Positions 1 to 9,854 of a stretch of DNA of 26,488 bases are shown one piece after another. The notes under the pieces are model-generated. The model was given only the letters and a program-made list of their open reading frames with translations, ran no database searches and had not been told where the DNA came from. The stretch's first letter is position 1. Every line of letters starts with the position of its first letter. This DNA comes from Acidobacteriota bacterium (GTDB lineage Bacteria; Acidobacteriota; Vicinamibacteria; Vicinamibacterales; Vicinamibacteraceae): positions 1 through 26,488 of the forward strand of contig JACDAO010000458.1 in NCBI GenBank assembly GCA_013695405.1. The letters run 5' to 3'. Position numbers and translations under genes: made by a program.

Positions 1-2
1 AG

Positions 3-1211
3 CCGGTCTCGACCTCGGAGCCGTCGCCGCCCGTCGAGGTGCCGTCGGCGCCCACCAACCCGTCGCCGGTGGTCATCCGGCACCTGCGCGCCAACGGCAT
101 GGTGCTGGTGGTGCTGCCGCGCGAGCGCACCAAGCTTCCGCGGCGGTTCGTGCTGCACGAACTCGAGTTGCAGGACGTCGCCGCCGATCGCGCGATGTCG
201 TTCAAGGCGGTGGTCGACAACCCGGTGCCGCGCGGCCGCATCGAGACCCGCGGAACGTTCGGCCCGTGGCAGTCCGCAACGCCTGGGCACACGCCGCTGG
301 CGGCGGCGTATCGCGCCAATCAGGTCGACCTGAACACGATTCGGGGCATTGCCGGCCTGGTCAGGACCGAAGGCCGCTTCAGTGGCGTGCTCGAACGCAT
401 CGAGGCGACCGGCACCACCTCGTCGCAGGATTTCCAGCTGGATGCCGCCGATCGGCCGATGCCGCTACGCACCACCTTCACCGTGATCGTCGACGGCACC
501 AACGGGAACACCTGGATCGCGCCGGCCACTGCGCATCTCGGCAAGGCGACCGCGATTCTCGCCAAGGGCGGCATCGTCAAGGCTGAGGATCGGCGCGGCC
601 GCACTGTCGATCTGGGCATGCGGATCGACGGCGGCCGGGTCGAGGACGTGCTCGCGCTCGCGGTCCACACCGACGAGCCGATCATGAAGGGCCTGATCGA
701 TCTCTCGGGCACGCTGTTGATTCCCCCGGGCGAGGGACGCGTCGTGCAACGGATGAAGCTCGATGGGCGGTTCGCGCTGCGGCAGGCCGCGTTCACGAGC
801 GACACGGTGCAGGCGCGGATCGACGAATTGAGCCGGCGCGCGCGCGGCAAGCCGCAGGCCCACGACATCGCCAATGTGGTGTCGGCATTCCAGGGGCGCT
901 ACAAGATGTCGGGGGGCGTGCTGTCGTTTCCGTCACTGTCGTTCCGGGTCGAGGGCGCCCGCGTCGACATGGCCGGCCGGTACACCGTGCTCACCCAGGC
1001 ACTGGAGTTCGATGGCCGGATTCGCATGGACGCCGGGGTCTCGCAGATGGTTGGCGGCAAGAAGCGTTTCCTGCTCAAGGTCATCGACCCGCTGTTCCGC
1101 CGAAACGGCGCCACCGAGTTCCCGATCCGAATCCGTGGCACGGCGCGCAAGCCGCAGTTCGGCGTCGACGTCAAGACCACCCTGAAGCGCGCGCTGTTGC
1201 CAGGACGGTAG
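3..1211 (+). CDS. AsmA-like C-terminal domain protein, 5' partial
   Basis: The reading frame is open to the left edge of the window, so this is the C-terminal part of a longer protein; an in-frame GTG at 39 is probably internal. About 400 residues are visible. The last ~120 residues follow the AsmA/DUF3971-type C-terminal pattern: a beta-rich segment on membership of a 'sheet' (LSFPSLSFRVEGARVDMAG), a line of the kind 'L-x-F-D-G-R-I-R-M-D-A', then a lysine-rich KKRFLLKVIDPLF stretch and IPIRIRGT-like ending (here FPIRIRGTARKPQFGVDV). Members of this family are inner-membrane-anchored periplasmic proteins linked to outer-membrane lipid transport and biogenesis. That role is family knowledge; the N-terminal anchor lies outside the window. 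No neighbour clarifies its job. Confidence 0.7.
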   Translation, partial: PVSTSEPSPPVEVPSAPTNPSPVVIRHLRANGMVLVVLPRERTKLPRRFVLHELELQDVAADRAMSFKAVVDNPVPRGRIETRGTFGPWQSATPGHTPLAAAYRANQVDLNTIRGIAGLVRTEGRFSGVLERIEATGTTSSQDFQLDAADRPMPLRTTFTVIVDGTNGNTWIAPATAHLGKATAILAKGGIVKAEDRRGRTVDLGMRIDGGRVEDVLALAVHTDEPIMKGLIDLSGTLLIPPGEGRVVQRMKLDGRFALRQAAFTSDTVQARIDELSRRARGKPQAHDIANVVSAFQGRYKMSGGVLSFPSLSFRVEGARVDMAGRYTVLTQALEFDGRIRMDAGVSQMVGGKKRFLLKVIDPLFRRNGATEFPIRIRGTARKPQFGVDVKTTLKRALLPGR

Positions 1212-1284
1212 AACCGTCCAGCATTGCAGAATTCACCAACGCACAGCGCGGCGTGACGCCGGCGGCGAGGCTCTGAAATTGTAT

Positions 1285-1360
1285 TGGGGTGGGTGAGGGG
1301 ATTCGAACCCCCAACATCCGGAGCCACAGTCCGGCGCTCTGCCCTTGAGCTACACCCACC
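1285..1360 (-). tRNA. tRNA-His (GUG)
   Basis: Read on the minus strand, a full cloverleaf folds. The acceptor stem is GTGGGTG/CACCCAC, the D arm GCTC..GAGC, and the anticodon stem CCGGA/TCCGG closes the loop CTGTGGC with anticodon GTG. The T arm is GGGGG-TTCGAAT-CCCCT. The discriminator is C73 and CCA is encoded (complement at 1285-1287). A G precedes the acceptor stem (complement of C1360) and can pair with C73, the G-1:C73 hallmark of histidine tRNA, which agrees with the anticodon. Confidence 0.96.
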
Positions 1361-1392
1361 ATCCGCGCGGCGCCGCGCCACGGCAGCACGCA

Positions 1393-1398
1393 AGTATA
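1393..1398 (-). promoter_or_regulatory. Extended -10 element of tRNA-His
   Basis: On the minus strand the sequence reads TGCTATACT: a TATACT hexamer preceded by TGn, the extended -10 form. It lies 33 nt upstream of the mature tRNA 5' end. No good -35 is seen at the usual distance, as expected for an extended -10 promoter. Base match is seen; function is inferred. Confidence 0.5.
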
Positions 1399-1465
1399 GC
1401 AAAGCCTCGCCGATCTGCTGGTTGTGCAGGGAACCGCGGCGGCATACCCCGGCGTCCTAGGCCCT

Positions 1466-1936
1466 GTGACTCCCCGCAGCCCGGTCCGTGCCTTCGCCGT
1501 GCGCGTGGCGCTGGTCACCGTGGTCTTCGCGGCGCTCGATTTCGTCTGGCTCGCGGTGTTCATGAACGGGTTCTACAAGACCCAGCTCGGCGACATGGCG
1601 AGGCTGTCGGGCGGGAACTTCGCTCCCATCTGGTGGGCCGCGTTGTGCGTCTACGCCGCGCTGATCCTCGGCATCGTCGTGTTCGTGTTGCCGCGGGCCG
1701 CCGGACGGCCCGCACGCGGCTTCGGGTTCGGGGCCGCGTTCGGGTTGGTCGCCTACGGCACCTACGACCTCACCGCGTACGCGGTGCTGGCAGGCTGGCC
1801 GCTGGCGATGACGCTGGTCGACATGGTCTGGGGTGCGCTGATCTGCGGGCTCTCGGCCGCGACGGCGGTGCTGATCGAGCCGCGTCTGGGCCGCGCCGAC
1901 GACACCCTGTCCGGCGCCCGCCTGCCGACCGCCTGA
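1466..1936 (+). CDS. DUF2177 family membrane protein
   Basis: Small integral membrane protein with about four hydrophobic segments. It shows the DUF2177 signature: an N-terminal helix with LDFVWL followed by FYKTQLG, the central FGLVAYGTYDLTAYAVL segment, and WPLAMTLVDMVWG near the third and fourth helices. Function of the family is unknown. The frame extends upstream to a GTG at 1424 (14 extra residues), but the GTG at 1466 starts nearer the first helix and is preferred; neither has a convincing ribosome-binding site. It is convergent with glnS, 15 nt between stops, so it is probably a single-gene unit. Confidence 0.8.
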   Translation: MTPRSPVRAFAVRVALVTVVFAALDFVWLAVFMNGFYKTQLGDMARLSGGNFAPIWWAALCVYAALILGIVVFVLPRAAGRPARGFGFGAAFGLVAYGTYDLTAYAVLAGWPLAMTLVDMVWGALICGLSAATAVLIEPRLGRADDTLSGARLPTA

Positions 1937-1951
1937 CCGCGGGCCCTCCCG

Positions 1952-3664
<1,713 letters not shown>

Positions 3665-3773
3665 CGAGCCATCGGTGAGCGGGAGTGGTCGGGCCGGCGT
3701 GGGCCAGCGTACCGGATAGTGTAGCCCGCCTGCCCGCGTCGCCGCCCCACGGTGGCCAACGACGCGCGGACTA

Positions 3774-3950
3774 TCAAGGGACGGGCGTACCGGTTCGCTT
3801 GCCTGGTCCCCCGAGCGACTGCATCAACGTCGTCAGTTCGGCCTCGGTTGGCTCCTCCTTGGCTTCCAGCGCCTCGAGTTCCCGTTCCGCGGCCGCCAGT
3901 GCCTGCACCTTGGGATCGTTTGCCGCCGCCGCCATCAAGGTGCTGTACAC
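3774..3950 (-). CDS. Small acidic protein of unknown function
   Basis: Not recognised. The frame encodes a charged, probably helical stretch ([19 protein letters not shown]) ending in a Gly/Pro/Lys tail, with strongly GC-biased third positions like a real gene. Possible starts are GTG 3950 (58 aa), ATG 3935 (53 aa), TTG 3959, or a distal GTG 4037 (87 aa) whose extra residues look less protein-like. An AT-rich TATATT on the minus strand at 3958-3963 ends 7 nt before GTG 3950, which would suit a leaderless message; this is inference. It lies 110 nt upstream of glnS on the same strand and could be cotranscribed. Confidence 0.45.
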   Translation of the reverse strand: MYSTLMAAAANDPKVQALAAAERELEALEAKEEPTEAELTTLMQSLGGPGKRTGTPVP

Positions 3951-3957
3951 CTGGGTC

Positions 3958-3963
3958 AATATA
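3958..3963 (-). promoter_or_regulatory. Candidate -10 element of the small acidic ORF
   Basis: TATATT on the minus strand stands out in very GC-rich surroundings, 7 nt before GTG 3950 and 22 nt before ATG 3935. No convincing -35 hexamer lies 16-18 nt upstream, so the assignment is weak. Confidence 0.3.
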
Positions 3964-4057
3964 TCGCAGCACCACACGCCGTAGCGACGTGCTCCGCTCG
4001 TCCGCTGCGTGTACACATCCTGCCGGGGCGAGCCCACTCCAGTGGAGCCGCGGGAAC

Positions 4058-4082
4058 GGAACGGTGGTTGCAGTCAGCAGTC
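4058..4082 (+). promoter_or_regulatory. Possible ECF-sigma-type promoter of csbD-like gene
   Basis: GGAAC at 4058-4062 is followed after 17 nt by GTC at 4080-4082, resembling the GGAAC-N16/17-GTC form used by extracytoplasmic-function sigma factors. A second GGAAC overlaps just upstream (4053-4057). The site is 51 nt before the start codon. A stress-sigma promoter would suit a CsbD-family gene, but the match is short and may be chance. Confidence 0.3.
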
Positions 4083-4133
4083 AGTGAGAACAGCGAGGTG
4101 CGGCACCGCACCCCCTCATCAAGGAGCTGAGCT

Positions 4134-4337
4134 ATGAACCGCGACGAGATCAAGGGCAAGATCGAGCAGGGGCAAGGCAAGGTCAAGCAGGCGATCGGCA
4201 GCGCCACCGGCGACGAGCGCCTTCACGACGAGGGCCATGCCGACGAGGCGTCCGGAGAAGTGCGTGAGGGCGCCGGGAAGGTGCGCCGCAACGTCGGCGA
4301 GGCGATCGAGAACGTCGGCGAGAAGCTGAAGCGCTAA
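4134..4337 (+). CDS. CsbD family stress-response protein
   Basis: Small, highly charged 67-residue protein. The family signature is an N-terminal NRDEIKGKIEQGQGKVKQAIG segment (about residues 2-21), then TGDERLHDEG and a tandem-like helical region (VREGAGKVRRNVGEAIENVGEKLK). CsbD proteins are abundant general-stress proteins (sigma-B controlled in Bacillus); their biochemical role is unknown. A strong AAGGAG ribosome-binding site lies upstream (about 4120-4125). The gene stands alone and is closed by a perfect intrinsic terminator. Confidence 0.93.
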   Translation: MNRDEIKGKIEQGQGKVKQAIGSATGDERLHDEGHADEASGEVREGAGKVRRNVGEAIENVGEKLKR

Positions 4338-4363
4338 CGCACCGCGAGCCACGAACATGGAGA

Positions 4364-4394
4364 GGGGCGCGCCACGATGGCGCGCCCCTTTTTT
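4364..4394 (+). terminator. Intrinsic terminator of csbD-like gene
   Basis: A perfect 11-bp stem, GGGGCGCGCCA paired with TGGCGCGCCCC, encloses a CGA loop and is followed directly by six T residues (4389-4394). No matching T tract is present on the other strand, so it serves the csbD-like gene and not the facing catalase gene. Confidence 0.93.
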
Positions 4395-4430
4395 GTCGAT
4401 GGGCCGCCGCTGCCCGCCGCTGGCCGCCGT

Positions 4431-6113
4431 TTAGGCCGGAACCGGCTGCGGCATGCCCTTGAGCACGTCGTCTGCACTCGCGCGGTGATTCGGCACCGAC
4501 CCGGTGTGGACGGACCGCGTGTCTTCGAGGCTGTCGCTGTTACGTCCGAGCCTGGACAGCCGGGCCTGCTCCTCGGCGGTCAGCACCTGGCTGGCGAGCG
4601 GCTCGATCGATCGCACGTCGTCGGCCGTCACGCCAACCGCCTCGCCCACGCGAGTGCCATAGTCGTCGTGCACCAGCAGCAGGTGCCACACCATCCGCTC
4701 CTGCACATCCCGCTGGCAGGCCCCGAGCAGCACGCTGAGCGTGGCGACCAGGTCTTCGCGCTCCCACGGCTGCATCGTGCAGTAGCGCAGCCGCGCCTGC
4801 ACGTAGTCGTTTCGCCGCTCGAGCACGCTCTGGGTCAGCCGGCCGTGCACTTCGGGCGACAGGGTGGGCTGCCGCGGCGCCTCGCGCAGCCCGGCGTGCA
4901 GTGACGGTTCGTAATTGACGTGCGGGTTCTGCCCGGTTGCCAGATCGACGCCGTGCGACATCTGGCCGCCGCGCTGGTTGGTGGCGACCGGCGCGTGTTT
5001 CGGCTGGTTGACCGGCACCTGCAGGTAATTCGATCCGACCCGGTAGCGCTGCGTGTCCGAGTACGAGAAGGTGCGGCCGACCAGCATCTTGTCGTCGGAG
5101 AAGTCGAGGCCGTCGACCAGCACGCCGGTGCCCATCGCGATCTGCTCGCTCTCGTTGTGGAAGTCGTCGACGTTGCGGTTCAGGGTCATCACCGCGACGT
5201 GTCGCAGCGGGAACTGATCTTCCGGCCAGCTCTTGGTGTCGTCCAGCGGATCCCAGTCCAGCTCGGGATGATCGTGGTCGTCCATGATCTGCACCAGCAG
5301 GTCCCATTGCGGGAAGTCGCCGCGGGCGATCGCGTCGAACAGGTCCTTCGAGGCCGACCCGAGATCGACGCCCTGGACCTTGGCCGCTTCGCCATCGGTC
5401 AAACTGGCCACGCCCTGACGCGGATGCCAGTGGTACTTGACCAGCACCGCGCGGCCGGCGGCGTTGACCATCTTGTAGGTGTTGACGCCGAAGCCCTGCT
5501 GGTGCCGGTACGTGGCCGGAATGCCGCGCGGGCTGAACAGGTGCGTCAGCATGTGCATCGACTCGGGCGTCTGACTCATGAAGTCGAAGATGCGATTCGG
5601 CTCCTGGCGGAACGTGATCGGATCCGGCTTGAGCGAGTGGATCACGTCGGGGAACTTGATCGCGTCGCGAATGAAGAAGACCGGCAGGTTGTTGCCGACC
5701 AGGTCCCAGTTGCCGTCCTCGGTGTAGAACTTGACGGCGAAGCCGCGCGGGTCACGGGCGACTTCGGAGGAGTCCCGGCCGCCAATCACGGTGGAGAAGC
5801 GGACGGCCAGCGGCGTCTTCTTGCCAACCTCCTGGAACAGCTTGGCGCGGGTGTAGGTCGAGGCCGGCTCGTTGCCGATCCTGCCGGTGGCCTCGAGTTC
5901 GCCATAGGCGACGAAGCCGCGAGCATGCACCACGCGCTCCGGGATGCGCTCCCGATCGAAGTGGCTGATCTTCTCGAGGAAGTGGTAATTCTCGAGTGTT
6001 GCCGGGCCGCGAGCGCCGACGGTGCGCTGCGATTGATTGTTCTGGACGGGGTGTCCCTGGCGCGTGGTCAGGGTGCGGTTGGCCGAGGGGACCTTCGTGG
6101 AATCGTCTGCCAT
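4431..6113 (-). CDS. Monofunctional haem catalase
   Basis: Converts hydrogen peroxide to water and oxygen. All core elements are present: distal His63 in [12 protein letters not shown], the distal Asn pair N141/N142 in [20 protein letters not shown], and the proximal haem ligand Tyr351 in [25 protein letters not shown] (R-x-F-x-Y-x-D-T-Q). At 560 residues it is somewhat longer than small-subunit catalases because of an added ~35-residue Ser/Asp-rich tail, and it lacks the C-terminal flavodoxin-like domain of the ~700-residue large-subunit enzymes. No signal peptide, so cytoplasmic. It reads away from the ROK gene; the csbD-like gene on its 3' side is also a stress gene, though transcribed separately. 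Confidence 0.96.
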   Translation of the reverse strand: MADDSTKVPSANRTLTTRQGHPVQNNQSQRTVGARGPATLENYHFLEKISHFDRERIPERVVHARGFVAYGELEATGRIGNEPASTYTRAKLFQEVGKKTPLAVRFSTVIGGRDSSEVARDPRGFAVKFYTEDGNWDLVGNNLPVFFIRDAIKFPDVIHSLKPDPITFRQEPNRIFDFMSQTPESMHMLTHLFSPRGIPATYRHQQGFGVNTYKMVNAAGRAVLVKYHWHPRQGVASLTDGEAAKVQGVDLGSASKDLFDAIARGDFPQWDLLVQIMDDHDHPELDWDPLDDTKSWPEDQFPLRHVAVMTLNRNVDDFHNESEQIAMGTGVLVDGLDFSDDKMLVGRTFSYSDTQRYRVGSNYLQVPVNQPKHAPVATNQRGGQMSHGVDLATGQNPHVNYEPSLHAGLREAPRQPTLSPEVHGRLTQSVLERRNDYVQARLRYCTMQPWEREDLVATLSVLLGACQRDVQERMVWHLLLVHDDYGTRVGEAVGVTADDVRSIEPLASQVLTAEEQARLSRLGRNSDSLEDTRSVHTGSVPNHRASADDVLKGMPQPVPA

Positions 6114-6308
6114 CCCGGCATTCTTTCACGGCCTTCCGCGGCTGTCTCGACCGGAATCGACGCCAGCGGAGGGCCGCTCGCAGGGCGCCGCGAATTCCGT
6201 TGGGGCCAGCCGGCACGTCCGGTAGGCTGGTGCCCCATGCCGCGGCAGCGGCACACTCGGTGAGGACGCCTGCAGATTGCCGGCCGGCGGAGCGTGGACA
6301 GAGACAGC

Positions 6309-7310
6309 ATGCAGATCATCGCGGGGATCGACCTGGGCGGCACCGCCATCAACTACACGCTGCTCGACCTGGAGGGGCGTTTCCTGATCGAAGGGCTCTG
6401 CGAGCACCCGGCGCGCAGCGTCGAGGGCCCGGACATCTGCCTGCAGCAGATCGCCGACGGCCTGGCCGTGGCCGTCGCGCAGGCGGGCCACACGCTCGGC
6501 GAGGTGCGGGCGGTGGGACTGGACACGCCCGGGCCGGCCAGCGCCGCCGGCGTGCTCAGTGCCAGGGGCTCGACCAACTTCGTCCACCCGGGCTGGGCCT
6601 CGTTCGACCTGCCCGGCGGGCTGTCGACCCGGCTCGGCCTGCCGGTCTGTTACCTGAACGACGGCAACGCCGGCGCGCTGTGGGGCCACTTCTCGATCTT
6701 CGGCCGGAGGCTGGCGACCTCGATTTCGGCGCTGGTCGGCACCGGACTCGGCGGCGGGGTGATTGTCGACGGCCGGGTGGTCACCGGTCGGGCCGGGTTC
6801 GGCGGTGAACTCGGGCACGTGCTGATTCCGTATCGGCAGATCGCCGGCCTCGAAGACGCCATCCCGCGCTGCAACTGCGGCCGCATCGGCGACCTCGAGT
6901 CGGTCTGTTCGCTGACCGCGATCCGTCACCTGCTGCTGCCGGTGTTCCTGCAGAAGTACCCTGACCACGAACTGGCCAGTTTGCCGATTCGTGACGCCTC
7001 CAAGCTGGTCCGCGGGCGGGCCGAGGCCGGCGACCCGCTGTGCCGCGACATCTTCCGCAGCCAGGCCCGGGCACTCGGGTTGTTCTTCGATCAGATGGTC
7101 AACACGTTCGACCCCGACGCGCTGATCGTCGGCGGCGGGGCGATCGAAGCGTCCAGCACGTTTCAGGCCTGGTTCGTCAGCGAAATTCGCGAGGGCATGC
7201 CGATCCAGCGTGAGGAGCAGGCCGACATCCCGATCCGGATCATGCCCAACGGCGACACCGCCGGTGCGCGCGGCGCCGCGCTCGAGGCGCTGCGCCTGGC
7301 GATCGCATAG
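6309..7310 (+). CDS. ROK family protein (sugar kinase-like)
   Basis: Actin-fold ROK protein of 333 residues. From ATG 6309 it begins MQIIAGIDLGGTAINY, the phosphate-1 loop (GIDLGGT). Catalytic Asp is in NDGNAGALWG (about residue 118), GTGLGGG is at about 144-150 and GELGH at 166-170. The zinc motif normally C-x-C-G-x-x-G-C-x-E reads CNCGRIGDLE (188-197): the first two Cys remain, the third is Asp. No helix-turn-helix domain, so a kinase rather than a ROK repressor. The substrate cannot be read; glucose or an N-acetylhexosamine are typical. A GTG at 6294 is an alternative start and has GGCGGAG just before it, but ATG 6309 sits at the usual family start. Confidence 0.85.
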   Translation: MQIIAGIDLGGTAINYTLLDLEGRFLIEGLCEHPARSVEGPDICLQQIADGLAVAVAQAGHTLGEVRAVGLDTPGPASAAGVLSARGSTNFVHPGWASFDLPGGLSTRLGLPVCYLNDGNAGALWGHFSIFGRRLATSISALVGTGLGGGVIVDGRVVTGRAGFGGELGHVLIPYRQIAGLEDAIPRCNCGRIGDLESVCSLTAIRHLLLPVFLQKYPDHELASLPIRDASKLVRGRAEAGDPLCRDIFRSQARALGLFFDQMVNTFDPDALIVGGGAIEASSTFQAWFVSEIREGMPIQREEQADIPIRIMPNGDTAGARGAALEALRLAIA

Positions 7311-7386
7311 CCCCCGGGCCTGCGGCGGAGAACGGACCGTCCCCCGCGCTTGACGCCGTGCCGACCGCAACGGACTATCGCTCGCG

Positions 7387-9723
7387 ATGCGTCGCGCCGT
7401 TCTCACCCTGGTGATCTGGTTGGCCGCTCAGGCGAGCCTGCCGTTGGCACGCGCGCAGGCCATCCCGGACGCGCCCTTTGCGCAACAGATGGCCAGGCGG
7501 CTGCCGGCCTTGCCGGGCGGCACGCCTCGATCGGTGGACGTCGCGACCGACGCGCACCGTGTCGTCGTCGTCGCCGGAGGACGAGCCTGGTCGCTCGAGG
7601 GCGAGTTGTGGCACGCCGTGACTGGCTTGCCGCCCGCAGCGACCCTGGTGGCACGCAGCGGTGGCGGCCTGGTCGTCGCCGGGCGGCGCTGGCTGGTCCG
7701 GCTCGCGGCGACAGCACGTCAGCCACTGACCCTGCCGTCGGATGCCGACGTCGTCGAGGTGCTCGACGGGGTCCCGCTGCGCCTGTTGACGCGTACGCAC
7801 CTGCTGACCCATCGACCCGAGGGCTGGTCGTCGGTGCTGCTGCCGGCGCCGGTGGAAGGCGACGAGCCACCGGCCGTGGCGGCACAGTCGACGGTTGGAC
7901 GCGTGGTAGTCAGTGTCGGACCGCAGTTGTACGAGTTGCGCGACGGAACCGCCTGGGTGCGGATCGCGTTGCGAAGTCGTGAGGAAGGCTGGGATCCACC
8001 GGCCATCCCGGACGTCGCGTTCGATGCCCGCGACCGGCTCTGGGTGGCGACGTCGCAGGGCGTCGCGATCGAGACGGCTGACGACCGCGCGGGGTCGTCC
8101 TGGCGGTTCGTCGATCCGTCGCGCGGCCTGCCGGGCCGTGAAATCACCGTCCTCGCGCCCGCACCGGACGGCTCGATGTGGCTCGGCACGCCGCGGGGAG
8201 CGATCAGGATCAGCGACGCCGGCGTCGAGTACCGCCAGGGGCGGCGCTGGCTTCCCGGTGACCTGGTCGAGGCGATGCACGTCGACGCGTCGGCGCACCT
8301 GTGGGTCGGCACCGACGGTGGGCTTGGCGTGATCGAGTCGCGGGAGGCGACGCTGGCGGGCAAGGCGCGCGCCTACGAGGCGGCGATTGCGGCGCACCAC
8401 CGGCGCACGACGCTGGGCTACGTCGTCGAGGCGCGCCTGCTTCGCCGCGGCGACCCGGCGTCGGCCGTCACCGCCGACAACGACAACGACGGGCTGTGGA
8501 CCGGCATGTATGGCGCGTCGCAATGCTTTGCCTACGCCGCCACCGGCAGCGAGGTGGCGCGGACCCGGGCGCGTCGTGCCTTCGAGGCACTCCGCTTCCT
8601 GCTCGACGTCACGCAGGGCGGCCCGAACGCGCCGCCGGACGGGTTCCCGGCGCGCAGCATCCGGCCGACCACCGGCGCTGACCCCAACCTGCAGGACAGC
8701 GTCGAGCGCGACCGCCGGATGCAGGCACGTGACGCGAAGTGGAAGGTGCTGTCGCCGCGGTGGCCGCGCAGCGCCGACGGCCAGTGGTACTGGAAGACGG
8801 ACACCAGTTCCGACGAGCTCGACGGCCACTACTTCTTCTACGCCCTGTACCACGACCTGGTCGCGCAGGACGCCAGCGAGCAGGCGGCGGTCGCCGCGGT
8901 GGTTCGGCGAATGACCGATCATCTGCTGGCGCATGACTACCGACTGGTCGACCACGACCGGACGCCGACCCGCTGGGGCGTGTTCGCGCCCGACGTGCTC
9001 AATGGCGATCGCAGCTGGCACGAAGAGCGCGGTCTCAACAGCCTGTCGATGCTGACCTACCTGCGCATCGCGCACCACATGACCGGCGACGCGCGCTACG
9101 ACGGCGCGGCCCGGGATCTCGTCGCTCGCCACGGCTATGCACTCAACCTGATGCAGCCCAAGGTGACGCTCGGCGTTGGCGGTGGCAACCAGTCCGACGA
9201 CGAGATGGCGTTCATGAATTACTACCACCTGCTCGCGTACGAGCCGGATCCGGGCGTCCGCGAGTCGGTCAGCCGCTCGCTGCACGCCTACTGGCAGCTG
9301 GAGCGACCGGAGCGCAATCCCTTGTTCAACCTGGTGGCGGCGGTCCGCCTGGCAGGCCTGACCGCCACCGACGCCTTCGGCACCGAGACCCTCACAGTGC
9401 CCGAGCCGCAGTGGCTCCCCGACACGCTCGACACGCTGCGACGTTTTCCAGTCGACCTGATCGACTGGGGCCTGACCAACAGCCACCGTCTCGACCTGCG
9501 GCCGCTCGATCCGCAGGCTCGGCCCGGCACCGCACGATCGCACGGCCTGCGGCAGGACGGCCTCGTCCTGCCCGTCGACGAGCGGATGGTCTTCCACTGG
9601 AACGTCGATCCGTACGCGCTCGACTTCGACGGGACCGGGACGCGACTGGCAGACGGCACGTCGTTTCTGCTGCCGTACTACATGGCGCTGTACCACCGGG
9701 TGATCGCCGCGCCGGCTCGGTGA
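7387..9723 (+). CDS. Exported beta-propeller plus alpha-helical domain protein
   Basis: Signal peptide with cleavage expected near residue 23 (LPLARAQA). The N-terminal ~320 residues carry propeller blades of the two-component-regulator type (Reg_prop): WVATSQG at W219, WLGTPRG at W265, WVGTDGG at W306. Residues ~330-778 form a different, helix-rich domain with aromatic motifs (NDGLWTGMYGASQCFAY, WYWKTDTSSDELDGHYFFYALYHDL, YLRIAHHMTGDARY, MAFMNYYHLLAYE) resembling the (alpha/alpha)6 barrels of polysaccharide-active enzymes. No histidine-kinase or DNA-binding output domain follows. A likely role is periplasmic or surface glycan binding or processing; catalytic residues were not identified, so this is inference. 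Confidence 0.7.
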   Translation: MRRAVLTLVIWLAAQASLPLARAQAIPDAPFAQQMARRLPALPGGTPRSVDVATDAHRVVVVAGGRAWSLEGELWHAVTGLPPAATLVARSGGGLVVAGRRWLVRLAATARQPLTLPSDADVVEVLDGVPLRLLTRTHLLTHRPEGWSSVLLPAPVEGDEPPAVAAQSTVGRVVVSVGPQLYELRDGTAWVRIALRSREEGWDPPAIPDVAFDARDRLWVATSQGVAIETADDRAGSSWRFVDPSRGLPGREITVLAPAPDGSMWLGTPRGAIRISDAGVEYRQGRRWLPGDLVEAMHVDASAHLWVGTDGGLGVIESREATLAGKARAYEAAIAAHHRRTTLGYVVEARLLRRGDPASAVTADNDNDGLWTGMYGASQCFAYAATGSEVARTRARRAFEALRFLLDVTQGGPNAPPDGFPARSIRPTTGADPNLQDSVERDRRMQARDAKWKVLSPRWPRSADGQWYWKTDTSSDELDGHYFFYALYHDLVAQDASEQAAVAAVVRRMTDHLLAHDYRLVDHDRTPTRWGVFAPDVLNGDRSWHEERGLNSLSMLTYLRIAHHMTGDARYDGAARDLVARHGYALNLMQPKVTLGVGGGNQSDDEMAFMNYYHLLAYEPDPGVRESVSRSLHAYWQLERPERNPLFNLVAAVRLAGLTATDAFGTETLTVPEPQWLPDTLDTLRRFPVDLIDWGLTNSHRLDLRPLDPQARPGTARSHGLRQDGLVLPVDERMVFHWNVDPYALDFDGTGTRLADGTSFLLPYYMALYHRVIAAPAR

Positions 9724-9854
9724 TCGCGTTGGAACGACCCGCCTCCGCGCGAGTCACCGTCGGACTCCCTGGTCGCCGCGTGCGGTGGACCGGCCGCGGT
9801 CGTTGATCCAGGCAGAGCCGTACACGTGCGTCCACGCGACCGGCGAGGGTGTCG

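Noticed and set aside
7375..9696. A 773-codon minus-strand frame opposite the propeller gene
   Set aside because: Composition is that of an antisense frame; the plus strand has a signal peptide, propeller motifs and normal third-position bias.
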